From the NCBI GenBank assembly GCA_902158735.1, contig CABGHG010000010.1, positions 1 through 23,472 of the forward strand: a stretch of 23,472 nt of DNA, read 5' to 3'. A program made the translations under genes and the position numbers. This DNA is from Candidatus Methanolliviera sp. GoM_oil (GTDB taxonomy: Archaea > Halobacteriota > Methanoliparia > Methanoliparales > Methanoliparaceae). The notes under the pieces are model-generated. The model was given only the letters and a program-made list of their open reading frames with translations, was not told the DNA's origin and did not search any database. Below are positions 7,128 to 14,780 of the stretch, piece after piece (position 1 is the first letter of the stretch; each line of letters begins with the position of its first letter).

Positions 7128-8420
7128 TCATTGCAGTTCTTCCAATATCCCCCTCGCCTGATCCATCCTTATACTTCCATCACGAACAAGCCTTTCTGCC
7201 ACTCTATCTATAAGTTCTCCCTTGGCACCCGCCATCGCGGCTATATTCTTTGTAGTCGCAAATCTTCGATTTGAGTACCCCAAAAATCAAAGATTTTTGC
7301 GGGCGTGGAGTTTCATGTGTCCTCTCTGTATCCCCTCCGAGACCAGAGCTCTGAGGGCAGCAAAATTCTGCGCCAAGCCTAAGGATGCACCCACGCAGGC
7401 GAGTTCCTTTGCACTATGGACATTCAAAATTTTTAAAGAGACTTTATTGAAAGGAGAGGAGGTGGCGCCACCTATGATCCCGCACAGAAGTGGAAGTTCG
7501 ATGCTTCCAGATAGATCACCGTCTTCCGTCTTTTCGAACGTGGTTAAAGAATGGTAGCCCCCCAGAGAGGCATAAGCATGCGCCCCCGATTCCACAGCTC
7601 TAAAATCATTTCCTGTCGCTATCATCAGGGCATCTATACCATTCATTATGCCCTTGTTGTGTGTTGCACACCTAAATGGGTCTAAATTGGCAAACTCTGT
7701 AGCCATTATTATCTCGTCTGCCACTTCTTCCCCTCCAATGGCATCTTTGTCAAATATCGCATAAGCCCTGGCAAGCCTGTGCGTCGCCAAATTTGAGATT
7801 ATTCTTAATAGAACTTTCCCCCCTCCGATCTCTTCGATTGTAGGGGCAACCGCCTCAACCATCGTATTCACGGCATTAGCACCCATCGCATCTTTCACAT
7901 TCACAAGCAGATGAATAATCACTTGTTCTCCAGATGGAAGAACTCTTGCCGATAGATCCTTTGCCCCGCCGCCCAATTTTAAGAGAAGTGGATCCTGTTC
8001 ATTTGCTATCTCTAAGATCCTCTCCTTCTCGTTCAATATCTTACATTTTGCCAAAGCGGGATTTTTCGTGATCAATTGTATCTGCCCGATCATGATAGGT
8101 TCATCTGATATTGCGTGAAACCCCCCCTTCACCCGCGCCATCTTCGCGGCATTCGACGCGGCTGCAACGACAGAAGGCTCCTCGATAGCCATTGGGATCA
8201 AATAATCTTTATCATTTATCAAAAAATTTGTTGCTATCCCCAATGGGAATGGATGAATACCTATGACGTTCTCTATCATCCGATCCGCGTCTTCGAAGGA
8301 GATGGCGCCTGTGAGCGCCTTCACATCTTCATTGGAGAGTCCTGACGTTTCTTTAACCGTAGAAATCCTCTTCTCCACGCCCAACTTATAAAAACCAGGA
8401 ATACGAGAATCTTTTCTCAT
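7128..8420 (-). CDS. hmgA: HMG-CoA reductase, class II type, interrupted by an in-frame UGA
   Basis: It makes mevalonate for isoprenoid lipids. Motifs of class II enzymes are visible: ENVIGIHPFPLGIATNF, catalytic Glu81 in EEPSVVAAAS, Lys256 in ATHNKGIMNGIDA, Asp272 in GNDFRAVE and His368 in GHMKLHAR. The first stop is TGA at 7287-7289 (codon 378). The same frame then continues through NIAAMAGAKGELIDRVAERL to a second stop at 7128, which is the expected family C-terminus. The TGA lies in a 51-nt (17-codon) insertion at 7248-7298. As written, the product either ends at 377 residues, losing the C-terminal flap just after the catalytic His, or needs readthrough or RNA removal. ATG 8420 directly abuts the dnaG stop, so the two are co-transcribed. 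Confidence 0.85.
7248..7298 (-). repeat. 51-nt in-frame insertion of two hairpins inside HMG-CoA reductase
   Basis: The insertion separates LHAR from NIAAMAGA, which are contiguous in the family. On the plus strand it holds CAAATC-TTC-GATTTG at 7259-7273 and CAAAAATC-AAA-GATTTTTG at 7281-7299, both perfect stems with three-base loops. Outer CGCAAA and TTTGCG segments could also pair. The in-frame TGA is part of the second stem and loop. Exact ends are uncertain by a few bases because of flanking A runs. No flanking target duplication is clear. Confidence 0.75.
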
Positions 8421-9689
8421 CTAAACCTCATCTGCCGTAAAAATTTTGGTAGATAGCGGTTTTTTCACGATATTTCCCCTCTTCATCCCTATAAGGTATT
8501 TGATACCTTTATCTGAGGAGATATCCAGAATTCTCTGCGTTATGACGCCATCAAATATCACAGCTTTGATACTCGCCTTAGCATCTTTCAACTCTTTGAC
8601 CAGATCTCTTACTGCTACCTCTTTTATCACTTTATCTTCATCATCCAAAAGCTTGGCGGAGAGGGTTTCGTTGAGTTCTTCCGCATATTTTTTATACTCG
8701 CTCAGTACATTTTTTCCTTCTTTCACCTTTGTCTTTTCTTCAGTTGTCCTTTTCTCAGTTGTCTTTTTCTCCGCCTTTTCTTCCGTCGGCTCTGCAGTTA
8801 CTTCTTTTCTCACGGCTAATTTTTTTGGCCTATTAGAGTTCTTTTTAGTTCTTTTTGCATTTATAAACGTCAGTGCCTGTTCACGCGGAAGTTTATCCCT
8901 CAGAGATTTTATTACCTCTTTTTGACTAAGATCCTCCACACATTTACCTTCTGGAGCAAATGCAACGAAGTCTATATCGGCCACCTGTAAGAGCTCCCTC
9001 AGTATCAACTCTCCGCCCCTATCTCCATCTAAAAAGGTAGTCGTAGTCTTCTCTTTTGATATTTTAGTGATTTCAGAGGGCACGTTTGTTCCTTCCACTG
9101 CTACTGTATTTTTAATTCCATACTTCAAAAGGTTTAAAACATCTGACCTCCCCTCAACTATCAAGATCGCATCAGAACCTTTTACGTGAGGACCAGCCGG
9201 AAGTCTGTGTTCTCCATATTCTGAGATCTCTTCAACTCTAACTGCCTGTCTAACCGACTCAATGATCTTCTCGCTCTCCAAAAGCTCATCTTTGAACATC
9301 GATGTTAAAATTTTCTTTGCCCCATCAACGATCTGCTTTCTCTTCTCTGCCCTTACATCAGAAATTTTTTGCACCTTCATCCTTGCAACGCAAGGACCCA
9401 CTCTGTCTATCGTCTCCAACGCCGCGGCCAGAATGGAGGTCTCTACCTTATCAAGACTTGAGGGGATCAAAACGGTTCCATTAGATTTTCCCCCCTTGCT
9501 CGAGATGGTGACATCTATTCTCCCCACCCTACCGGTCTTCTGTAACTCCCTCAAATCCAAACTGTCATTGAGGAGTCCTTCGCTTTGACCAAATATTGCT
9601 CCTACAACATCTGATCTCTCCACTACGCCATCGGCGTAAGTTTCAAGCTGAATTATATATTTTGTTGTCTCTAATTCATCTACTCCCAT
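8421..9689 (-). CDS. dnaG: Archaeal DnaG-type protein (TOPRIM primase / exosome subunit)
   Basis: The 422-residue protein is DnaG-like: in archaea it is a primase-fold protein also found in the RNA exosome. The N-terminal domain begins with TTKYIIQLETYADGVVERSD. The TOPRIM domain (about residues 170-245) shows ILIVEGRSDVLNLL with the conserved Glu and TFLDGDRGGE with the DxD pair. A Lys/Glu/Thr-rich low-complexity linker at about 280-330 joins a C-terminal domain. Two ATGs are adjacent; AAGGAGG is 2 nt from the first and 5 nt from the second, so I prefer 9689. Its stop codon is immediately followed by the HMG-CoA reductase ATG. Confidence 0.92.
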   Translation of the reverse strand: MGVDELETTKYIIQLETYADGVVERSDVVGAIFGQSEGLLNDSLDLRELQKTGRVGRIDVTISSKGGKSNGTVLIPSSLDKVETSILAAALETIDRVGPCVARMKVQKISDVRAEKRKQIVDGAKKILTSMFKDELLESEKIIESVRQAVRVEEISEYGEHRLPAGPHVKGSDAILIVEGRSDVLNLLKYGIKNTVAVEGTNVPSEITKISKEKTTTTFLDGDRGGELILRELLQVADIDFVAFAPEGKCVEDLSQKEVIKSLRDKLPREQALTFINAKRTKKNSNRPKKLAVRKEVTAEPTEEKAEKKTTEKRTTEEKTKVKEGKNVLSEYKKYAEELNETLSAKLLDDEDKVIKEVAVRDLVKELKDAKASIKAVIFDGVITQRILDISSDKGIKYLIGMKRGNIVKKPLSTKIFTADEV

Positions 9690-9692
9690 CAT

Positions 9693-9996
9693 ATCCTCCT
9701 TTAAGATAACTACATTTCAAAAAAGCAATTTATCGCCCACACTTACCTTTACTACCTCATCCACAGATGAGCTTTGCCCAGATAAACCTCTCTAAACTTT
9801 GAAAGGCGGGTAATTAACAGATTAGATGAACGATCTTAAGCCTCTTAATAGTTATCTTCTCGTTTTGTGTTCTTTCATTTCCTCTTTTTGGGATGATTGC
9901 TATTTTCTCGTCATAGTTTATTGTAATGACGTTAAAAAATATATGGATCGGAAGTATTTAAGCTTTTTCATTTAAAAATCTGAGATTTGCAAAAAC
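9693..9996. other. Intergenic region between methyltransferase and dnaG
   Basis: No gene can be firmly called in these 300 bases. It holds the dnaG ribosome binding site, an inverted repeat CTCATC-CACA-GATGAG at 9756-9771, a TATA-like CTTAAATAC on the minus strand near 9953-9961 and a 23-nt palindromic repeat at 9968-9990. A minus-strand frame is open from about 9954 to a stop at 9814 and reads like protein (for example PKRGNERTQNEKITIKRLK), but it has no ATG, GTG or TTG start. Confidence 0.5.
9968..9990. repeat. Short palindromic repeat with variable loop, copy C
   Basis: TCATTTAAAAATC-TGA-GATTTGC. It matches the copy at 13251-13273 over 23 nt except in the central triplet. It begins 7 nt beyond the stop of the methyltransferase gene. 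The AAATC/GATTT stem with a three-base loop is shared with the hairpins inside the HMG-CoA reductase gene. Confidence 0.6.
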
Positions 9997-10656
9997 TTAT
10001 CGCCTCATCCTGATCTTTAGCTCACCATCTCCTTCTTCGATCCAATATTCCTTAAAATTGGTGGCGGAAATCATTTCAATAACTTCTTCCCGCTTATACG
10101 TGCGGAGTGGATTGAAGAGCGCACCAATGGTAAAAAGCCTATAGAATAATCTCTCGCGAAAGGTGAACGAAGCCTTCCATCTCTTTTTATCTATTTGGGA
10201 TGAGACCCTAGCCGGATCATATATCCATGCTTCCCCACCAGATTTTAGCACACGATAACATTCTCTTAACACCTTAACAGGATCCTTTAACATGTGTAAC
10301 ATGCCCGTGCTGATAACCATACCATAAGAGCCGTCCTCAAATCGCAGATTTGCCGCATCTAAAACCTCAAAATGCACTCTATCAGCGACACCCGCTTTCA
10401 CCGCATTTTCTTGTGCCATAGCTATAAGCTCACGAGTTAAATCAATGCCATCAACTTTGACAGAGAGAGATCTTTTAGCTATCTCGATTGGGAGATACCC
10501 CGGGCCGGTGCCCAGATCCAGAATGGTATCATATTTCAGGTTCGATACGATCTCTTCAGCCACCCGACTATAGTAGCTTTCTATCACCATTCTGGTAGCC
10601 TTCTCATAGATAGAAGCCATATTCTCTGGTATTTTCTCAATTATCCTTCTACTCAA
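9997..10656 (-). CDS. Class I SAM-dependent methyltransferase (UbiE-like)
   Basis: The 219-residue protein has the Rossmann SAM-binding motif I DLGTGPGYLPIEIA near residue 47, an acidic GIDLTRELIAMA motif II, LDAANLRFEDGSY at motif III and the PVKVLRECYRVLKSGGEAWI stretch typical of UbiE/Coq5-like enzymes. The substrate is unknown. The proposed TTG start overlaps an upstream TGA (TGATTG); the ATG at 10620 is an alternative that still keeps all motifs. An in-frame-compatible palindrome (CAAATC-GCA-GATTTG) encodes part of ANLRFE, but a NLPFEDGS-like segment is normal at this place in the family. It lies beyond the insertion sequence that interrupts the end of mre11, so it was probably cotranscribed with mre11 before the insertion (inference). 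Confidence 0.82.
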   Translation of the reverse strand: MSRRIIEKIPENMASIYEKATRMVIESYYSRVAEEIVSNLKYDTILDLGTGPGYLPIEIAKRSLSVKVDGIDLTRELIAMAQENAVKAGVADRVHFEVLDAANLRFEDGSYGMVISTGMLHMLKDPVKVLRECYRVLKSGGEAWIYDPARVSSQIDKKRWKASFTFRERLFYRLFTIGALFNPLRTYKREEVIEMISATNFKEYWIEEGDGELKIRMRR

Positions 10657-10775
10657 TCATACCACTTTTCCCCTTTCTTTGTTGGCATATGATCCTTTCT
10701 CCAACTCAAGTTAAAATTTACGATTCTGACATACTCCCCGCCCTGAAGGGCGAGGGTTCTATACTCGTTTAACCT

Positions 10776-11984
10776 CTAATCTCTTACTTTAACTTTAACG
10801 AGTATGGGGTTTGCCAAAACCCAGTTATCCCTCGGCCGTTCAAATACAGGCTCTGGGAATATTGGATTTGCTATATTTGCTATACCATTCACGTCTGCAT
10901 TCATTGTCTTATTGTGGGTTTTACATTCATATAATCCCCTGTGTATCCTTCCGTTTCTATGCTTTTTACCACAGATGCAACACGTTCTAGATGTATCTCT
11001 TTCATCTTTGAAAGTTAAAGATATTCCAAAGTTCTCTGCCATTATTCTTAATCTATCGTAGATATAACCAAAAGACCAGAAATTATGGATCATTGAATCT
11101 GTCTTCTTTCCTTTCTTGTTGTTCTTTCTAATCCCTCTAACGTCTCCAATAACTATTTCTGATACTCCTTTTTCCCAACAAGTCTCTACAAAGCGATATA
11201 TTATTGTGTTCACCGATTGTCTGAAGATTCTCTTTCTCTTCCGGTATGCACAACTCATTCCTTTTGAGCTGTCTTTTCCATTTACTTTCTTTAGTTCGCT
11301 TTGAATTTCAGATATTTTATTCGTCCAATACCACCAATCTGAAAGTAGTGGTCTTCCAGAATATATTATGGCTCTCAAATCTTCATCTATATGTGTTGCT
11401 AGCAGATTTATCACTCCCAAATCGATATATGCTTTTTTATTTCCAATTGGTTGATGTAGAGGTTCACACTCTACCGGTTGACATGCATACCAATGATTTG
11501 AGAGATGATCATAATAGATTTCTAATCTTCCTTGTTTTCCTTCCCATTTTTTGTTTCCTTTAATTTTCATGCTCATCTTTTTTGGGAGGGATAATCTTCC
11601 ATCTTCGATCTTATAAGTGTCATTTCTAATTAATGCCCTCAAAATTCTTTTCCCAGTTTTTTTATCTTTCCAATATCCAGGTGGTCTAACTTTTTTTATA
11701 TCATCTGGTAGTTTTCCTTCTTTCTTCTTCTTTAAAAGAGCAAAAAACGATTTCCAAGCTTCGTTATTCTTTCTTATTATTTGTTGGGCAGTAGCAGAAC
11801 CAATTAATGGCGCAAACTCTTTGTATTCTTTATCAGTATCCCAATCTAGTTTACCTTTAAAGAAGGATCGTCTTCGCCTAAAACTGATAAGATTCCATAA
11901 TACGGCGGATAAATCACAAAGATTGAATAGCTCTGCTTCCTCTTTTTTATTTGGAGAGAATCTGAATGTATTAGTTCTCCTCAT
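10776..11984 (-). CDS. tnpB: TnpB RNA-guided nuclease / OrfB family
   Basis: The protein has about 402 residues. RRTNTFRFSPNKKEEAELFN is the family N-terminus. RuvC-I has the Asp in YIDLGVINLLAT, and RuvC-III has NADVNGIANIAN. The zinc-binding region reads CCICGKK and then YECKTHNKTMNAD, with C-x2-H replacing the usual second C-x2-C. At the RuvC-II position the usual Glu of VIEDL is replaced: IVIGDVRGIRKN. Known TnpB subgroups with a rearranged catalytic Glu look like this, so activity cannot be excluded. An upstream ATG at 12077 is in frame, but the extra 31 residues contain a duplicated 21-nt sequence and are not family-like; I prefer 11984. Confidence 0.88.
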   Translation of the reverse strand: MRRTNTFRFSPNKKEEAELFNLCDLSAVLWNLISFRRRRSFFKGKLDWDTDKEYKEFAPLIGSATAQQIIRKNNEAWKSFFALLKKKKEGKLPDDIKKVRPPGYWKDKKTGKRILRALIRNDTYKIEDGRLSLPKKMSMKIKGNKKWEGKQGRLEIYYDHLSNHWYACQPVECEPLHQPIGNKKAYIDLGVINLLATHIDEDLRAIIYSGRPLLSDWWYWTNKISEIQSELKKVNGKDSSKGMSCAYRKRKRIFRQSVNTIIYRFVETCWEKGVSEIVIGDVRGIRKNNKKGKKTDSMIHNFWSFGYIYDRLRIMAENFGISLTFKDERDTSRTCCICGKKHRNGRIHRGLYECKTHNKTMNADVNGIANIANPIFPEPVFERPRDNWVLANPILVKVKVRD

Positions 11985-12072
11985 TTGAAATACCAACCAA
12001 TAAATTAATATATTCCTATGCTTAAATACATTTCGGTATGGCATGATTTCTTCATTTGAAATCCCAACCAAT
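11981..12072. repeat. Direct repeat around the tnpB start
   Basis: TCATTTGAAATACCAACCAA at 11981 and TCATTTGAAATCCCAACCAA at 12052 are near-identical copies spaced 71 nt apart. The first covers the preferred tnpB start codon. A local duplication has therefore copied the start region, leaving an upstream ATG in the same frame. Confidence 0.6.
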
Positions 12073-12099
12073 GCCATACCTTTAAAGTTTAAAGTTTTA

Positions 12100-13254
12100 T
12101 CATCCCCGCCCTGAAGGGCGAGGCTTTCCTATATGGTAAAATTTTTCCGTAAGTTCTTTTGCATCTTCGATCTTATTGGACGATAAAAGATCAAATAGAG
12201 AGAGAGCGAAGGTTGAATACTCTTTCTTTTCTTCTCCATAATACATCTTAATCATATCTTTGATGCTAAGAGAACCTTCACTGCTCTTGTAATATTCTCC
12301 CCCCTCAATATCGTCTTCAAGATCGTAATTCACTCTGATGTGCAGAGAAATATTTGAGAGGGCATCTATCAACTTCTTATGCACGAAGGATCTCTCAAAA
12401 TCTCCCTTGACCGTGAGGTATAGCATAGGCATCGTCTCCATCTCTTCGATAGATCTTTTTAGCTTCTCAATCTCCTCTTCGAACTCTGAAAATTCGATAT
12501 TTTTCTCTATCACATCCCTCGACATCTCTAAATTTACTCCCTGCACATCAGGGAGATCTCCATCTAAATCTACCAAATAGAACCCTTTCCCCTTCTTTCT
12601 GTAATTTTTTAATTCATCTATCCTCCAGATCTCCGTGCTTCCGGGATATGCCAATCTGCCGCGGCCAAAATCGTCTATTATCCGATTATGAATGTGGCCA
12701 AGAGCATAATAATCGAAGCATCTCGGCAGGTCACCGATCTTCAATTCAAATTCATAAGGGAGATACTTATCTATCGCCTGGTGCAAGACGAGAATACGCT
12801 TACCGTAATCTTTGGATCTCTCTTCAAGAAATTTTATTCTTTCCTTGAGAGATTTGGAATAATATTTTGAGACATAAGGGGAACCGCCTATAAAAACTCC
12901 GTCATGTATATAAAATGGATTTTTTTTACTTATAAGTTTTAAACCGAACATCTCATACAATATCTGGGGTGGATATGTATTCTTCCTCATTATGGTGTCG
13001 TGATTCCCCGGAATGGCATAAACTGGAATATTTTCATCTTTCAATCTCGAAAAAGATCTTTGAACGAGCAGGAGTGCCCTCGTGGGAGGTCTCGATGCCT
13101 CGAAGAGGTCTCCAGAATGAATAACAAAGTCGGGTCTCTCCTTGATGATCTCTTCTACTGCACGATCGAAGACATCATAAAAGTCATTCTCTCGCTCGAA
13201 GAGTCCAAATTGCCTGAACCCTAGATGATTATCAGATATGTGGACAAATCTCAT
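12100..13254 (-). CDS. mre11: Mre11 DNA double-strand break repair nuclease, C-terminus altered by the insertion element
   Basis: Mre11 is the Mn-dependent nuclease that works with Rad50 in end resection. All metal-site motifs are present in order: FVHISDNHLG (D8, H10), HSGDLFE (D49), GNHDTI (N84, H85), VLHQ and LGHIHN. The product is 384 residues, but the last nine or so (GKPRPSGRG) are encoded by the terminal hairpin of the TnpB element, which also provides the stop. The native tail is lost or displaced; the nuclease and capping domains look complete. The start ATG lies inside a 23-nt palindromic repeat that also supplies a GGAG 8 nt before it. HerA and NurA lie upstream in the same direction; no rad50 is in the window. 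Confidence 0.92.
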   Translation of the reverse strand: MRFVHISDNHLGFRQFGLFERENDFYDVFDRAVEEIIKERPDFVIHSGDLFEASRPPTRALLLVQRSFSRLKDENIPVYAIPGNHDTIMRKNTYPPQILYEMFGLKLISKKNPFYIHDGVFIGGSPYVSKYYSKSLKERIKFLEERSKDYGKRILVLHQAIDKYLPYEFELKIGDLPRCFDYYALGHIHNRIIDDFGRGRLAYPGSTEIWRIDELKNYRKKGKGFYLVDLDGDLPDVQGVNLEMSRDVIEKNIEFSEFEEEIEKLKRSIEEMETMPMLYLTVKGDFERSFVHKKLIDALSNISLHIRVNYDLEDDIEGGEYYKSSEGSLSIKDMIKMYYGEEKKEYSTFALSLFDLLSSNKIEDAKELTEKFYHIGKPRPSGRG

Positions 13255-13273
13255 TTAAAAATCTCCGATTTGC
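13251..13273. repeat. Short palindromic repeat with variable loop, copy D (covers the mre11 start)
   Basis: TCATTTAAAAATC-TCC-GATTTGC, which differs from the copy at 9968-9990 only in the central triplet. On the minus strand it reads GCAAATC-GGA-GATTTTTAAATGA, where GGAG serves as a ribosome binding site and ATG is the mre11 start. It fills most of the gap between herA and mre11. Confidence 0.6.
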
Positions 13274-13280
13274 AGTCATT

Positions 13281-14780
13281 TTAATACTCCATAAATTCGC
13301 TTATCTCTTTTTCCTGTTCTTCTAGCTCCCTTTCATCTTCTTCCTTTAATCTTCTCCATCTCTCAACGATGTTAATGTCCCTACCCAATAATTTTCCCTT
13401 AAATTCGTCGATCTTCACGAGTGCGGGAACCCTCATCATGGGCCCAAGAACGATTGCCTCTCCTATATTCAACGAGGGGAGCTGTTTCAAGAGATCCTCG
13501 CTCAGACTCTCGCTTGCCTCCTGGACGTGCCTCTGATCCGTAGGTTCGATCAATCTTAAGATGATCATATTATTTGCTTGGGATAACGATTCAGGATCGA
13601 GCGATTTTGGTCTCTGACTGACCATACACAGTCCGATGCCAAATTTTCTCCCTTCTCTCGCGATCCTGCCTATCCAGTATTTTGAGAGTGTTGATCTGCT
13701 CTTCGGGGCAAGTATATGCGCTTCTTCGAGGATGACAAAGACGGGAAAACTGAGATCCCCCCTCTTTATCTTCTTCAAAAGATTACTCAATGTATGGCTC
13801 ACGATCACATCCGCGGCATCCTCATCGACAGAGCCAAGATCGATCACATTTGCAGCACTCAACTTTATCTCTTCTACGAGATCCGGCGCATTTAGAGACA
13901 AAATATTTCTATATCTTTCGATTAAGTCATCTAACTTGTTTTTAACCGCTACTATTGGCTTTTTATCGCCCTTGTAATCGTCCATCTCCAAAAATTCGTC
14001 GAGCTTCTCTTGAATAGAATTGAAAAACTCTTTATTTGAGATACTGCCTCCCCTCACAGAATTTCTTACATCTCCGTATGCCATTCTGAAGTATCTCTCT
14101 TGAACATAAGCGTCTCCGGGAATATTTGCCAATTTAGCGAATTCTGATAGGGATAAATAGAGCGGATTTATATGGGGCTCTATGACGTTCGTCCCACCAT
14201 CAAAATCCGCATCGACGTACTCTGAATGCATATCAAAGATCAAGACGCTTCCTTTAAACTTTAAGATGCCATCTGTAATGACGGCGACCGTATTAGATTT
14301 TCCAGCCCCCGTCATCGCGAGTATGGCGAGGTGCCGTGTTACCATCTTATTGACGTCTAACTCAACGGCGACCCCCTCTTGCGTTATCAGATCTCCTATC
14401 TTCAACTTGTCTTTGCCACCGCTAAATACCTTCTTCAATGTATCTTCATCTGCGATCTTGATCTCTATTCCCGGACTTGGAGGAACCCTCGGGATCCTCA
14501 GCGTCTCCACATCCCCAAGAATTTTAATGCTCCCCCGCGTGTAATGATCCTCTCCCTCGATCTCCCTGATCTTCTCGACGGTTGCAGGATTATATATCTT
14601 CTCAGTTATGGATGTACTGCACCCACTCAACGTCTCTATCATACCAAGTACCTTCGTGCCACCGTAATCCAGCACCACGTACTCCCCGACCTTCGGCGTC
14701 TTCTTGGATATGAATGTCAGAGCAAGCGGAGACGTCTCACCGATGCACCGCCCTATGATCCTCTCTTCATCATCCCTCAT
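13281..14780 (-). CDS. herA: HerA bidirectional DNA helicase/translocase
   Basis: HerA is the hexameric ATPase that works with NurA to resect DNA ends in archaea. The 499 residues begin with a HAS-barrel domain (about 1-100). Walker A AMTGAGKSNTVAV spans about 155-167, Walker B FVILEEAH about 348-355, and a GLCMVSQRPKSLDPESLSQA sensor region follows. The ATG is the second half of an ATGA overlap with the nurA stop, with GGGAG 5 nt upstream inside nurA. The C-terminus is acidic. mre11 follows after 26 nt that are largely a palindromic repeat. Confidence 0.95.
   Translation of the reverse strand: MRDDEERIIGRCIGETSPLALTFISKKTPKVGEYVVLDYGGTKVLGMIETLSGCSTSITEKIYNPATVEKIREIEGEDHYTRGSIKILGDVETLRIPRVPPSPGIEIKIADEDTLKKVFSGGKDKLKIGDLITQEGVAVELDVNKMVTRHLAILAMTGAGKSNTVAVITDGILKFKGSVLIFDMHSEYVDADFDGGTNVIEPHINPLYLSLSEFAKLANIPGDAYVQERYFRMAYGDVRNSVRGGSISNKEFFNSIQEKLDEFLEMDDYKGDKKPIVAVKNKLDDLIERYRNILSLNAPDLVEEIKLSAANVIDLGSVDEDAADVIVSHTLSNLLKKIKRGDLSFPVFVILEEAHILAPKSRSTLSKYWIGRIAREGRKFGIGLCMVSQRPKSLDPESLSQANNMIILRLIEPTDQRHVQEASESLSEDLLKQLPSLNIGEAIVLGPMMRVPALVKIDEFKGKLLGRDINIVERWRRLKEEDERELEEQEKEISEFMEY

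Larger units (their letters stand above)
10726..12135 (-). mobile_element. IS605-superfamily TnpB-only element (IS1341-like)
   Basis: One tnpB gene is flanked by matching subterminal hairpins CCCCGCCCTGAAGGGCGAGG at 10736-10755 (right end) and 12104-12123 (left end). No TnpA Y1 transposase gene is present, so movement would need TnpA supplied elsewhere. The outer limits are approximate, since this family makes no target duplication. The left end lies inside the mre11 3' end and supplies its last residues and stop codon. The left-end sequence GGGGATGATA is shared with the remnant at 20682-20962. A guide (omega) RNA would be expected across the tnpB 3' end and right end but cannot be delimited here. 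Confidence 0.85.

Noticed and set aside
7287..7289. UGA in HMG-CoA reductase as selenocysteine or pyrrolysine
   Set aside because: Pyrrolysine uses UAG, not UGA. A selenocysteine here would lie in an inserted repeat with no catalytic role, and no dedicated insertion element can be argued. UGA ends many other genes in the window.
8446..8925. Plus-strand ORF of 159 codons opposite dnaG
   Set aside because: Ser/Phe/Leu-rich shadow of the Lys/Glu-rich dnaG linker.
9756..9771. CTCATC-CACA-GATGAG inverted repeat as a terminator or sRNA gene
   Set aside because: The stem is only six base pairs, there is no T run after it, and no box C/D or other RNA signature is convincing.
10338..10352. CAAATC-GCA-GATTTG in the methyltransferase gene as a certain member of the palindrome family
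   Set aside because: NLPFEDGS-like residues are normal at this point in UbiE-like enzymes, so the palindrome may be chance. It is mentioned only as a possible member.
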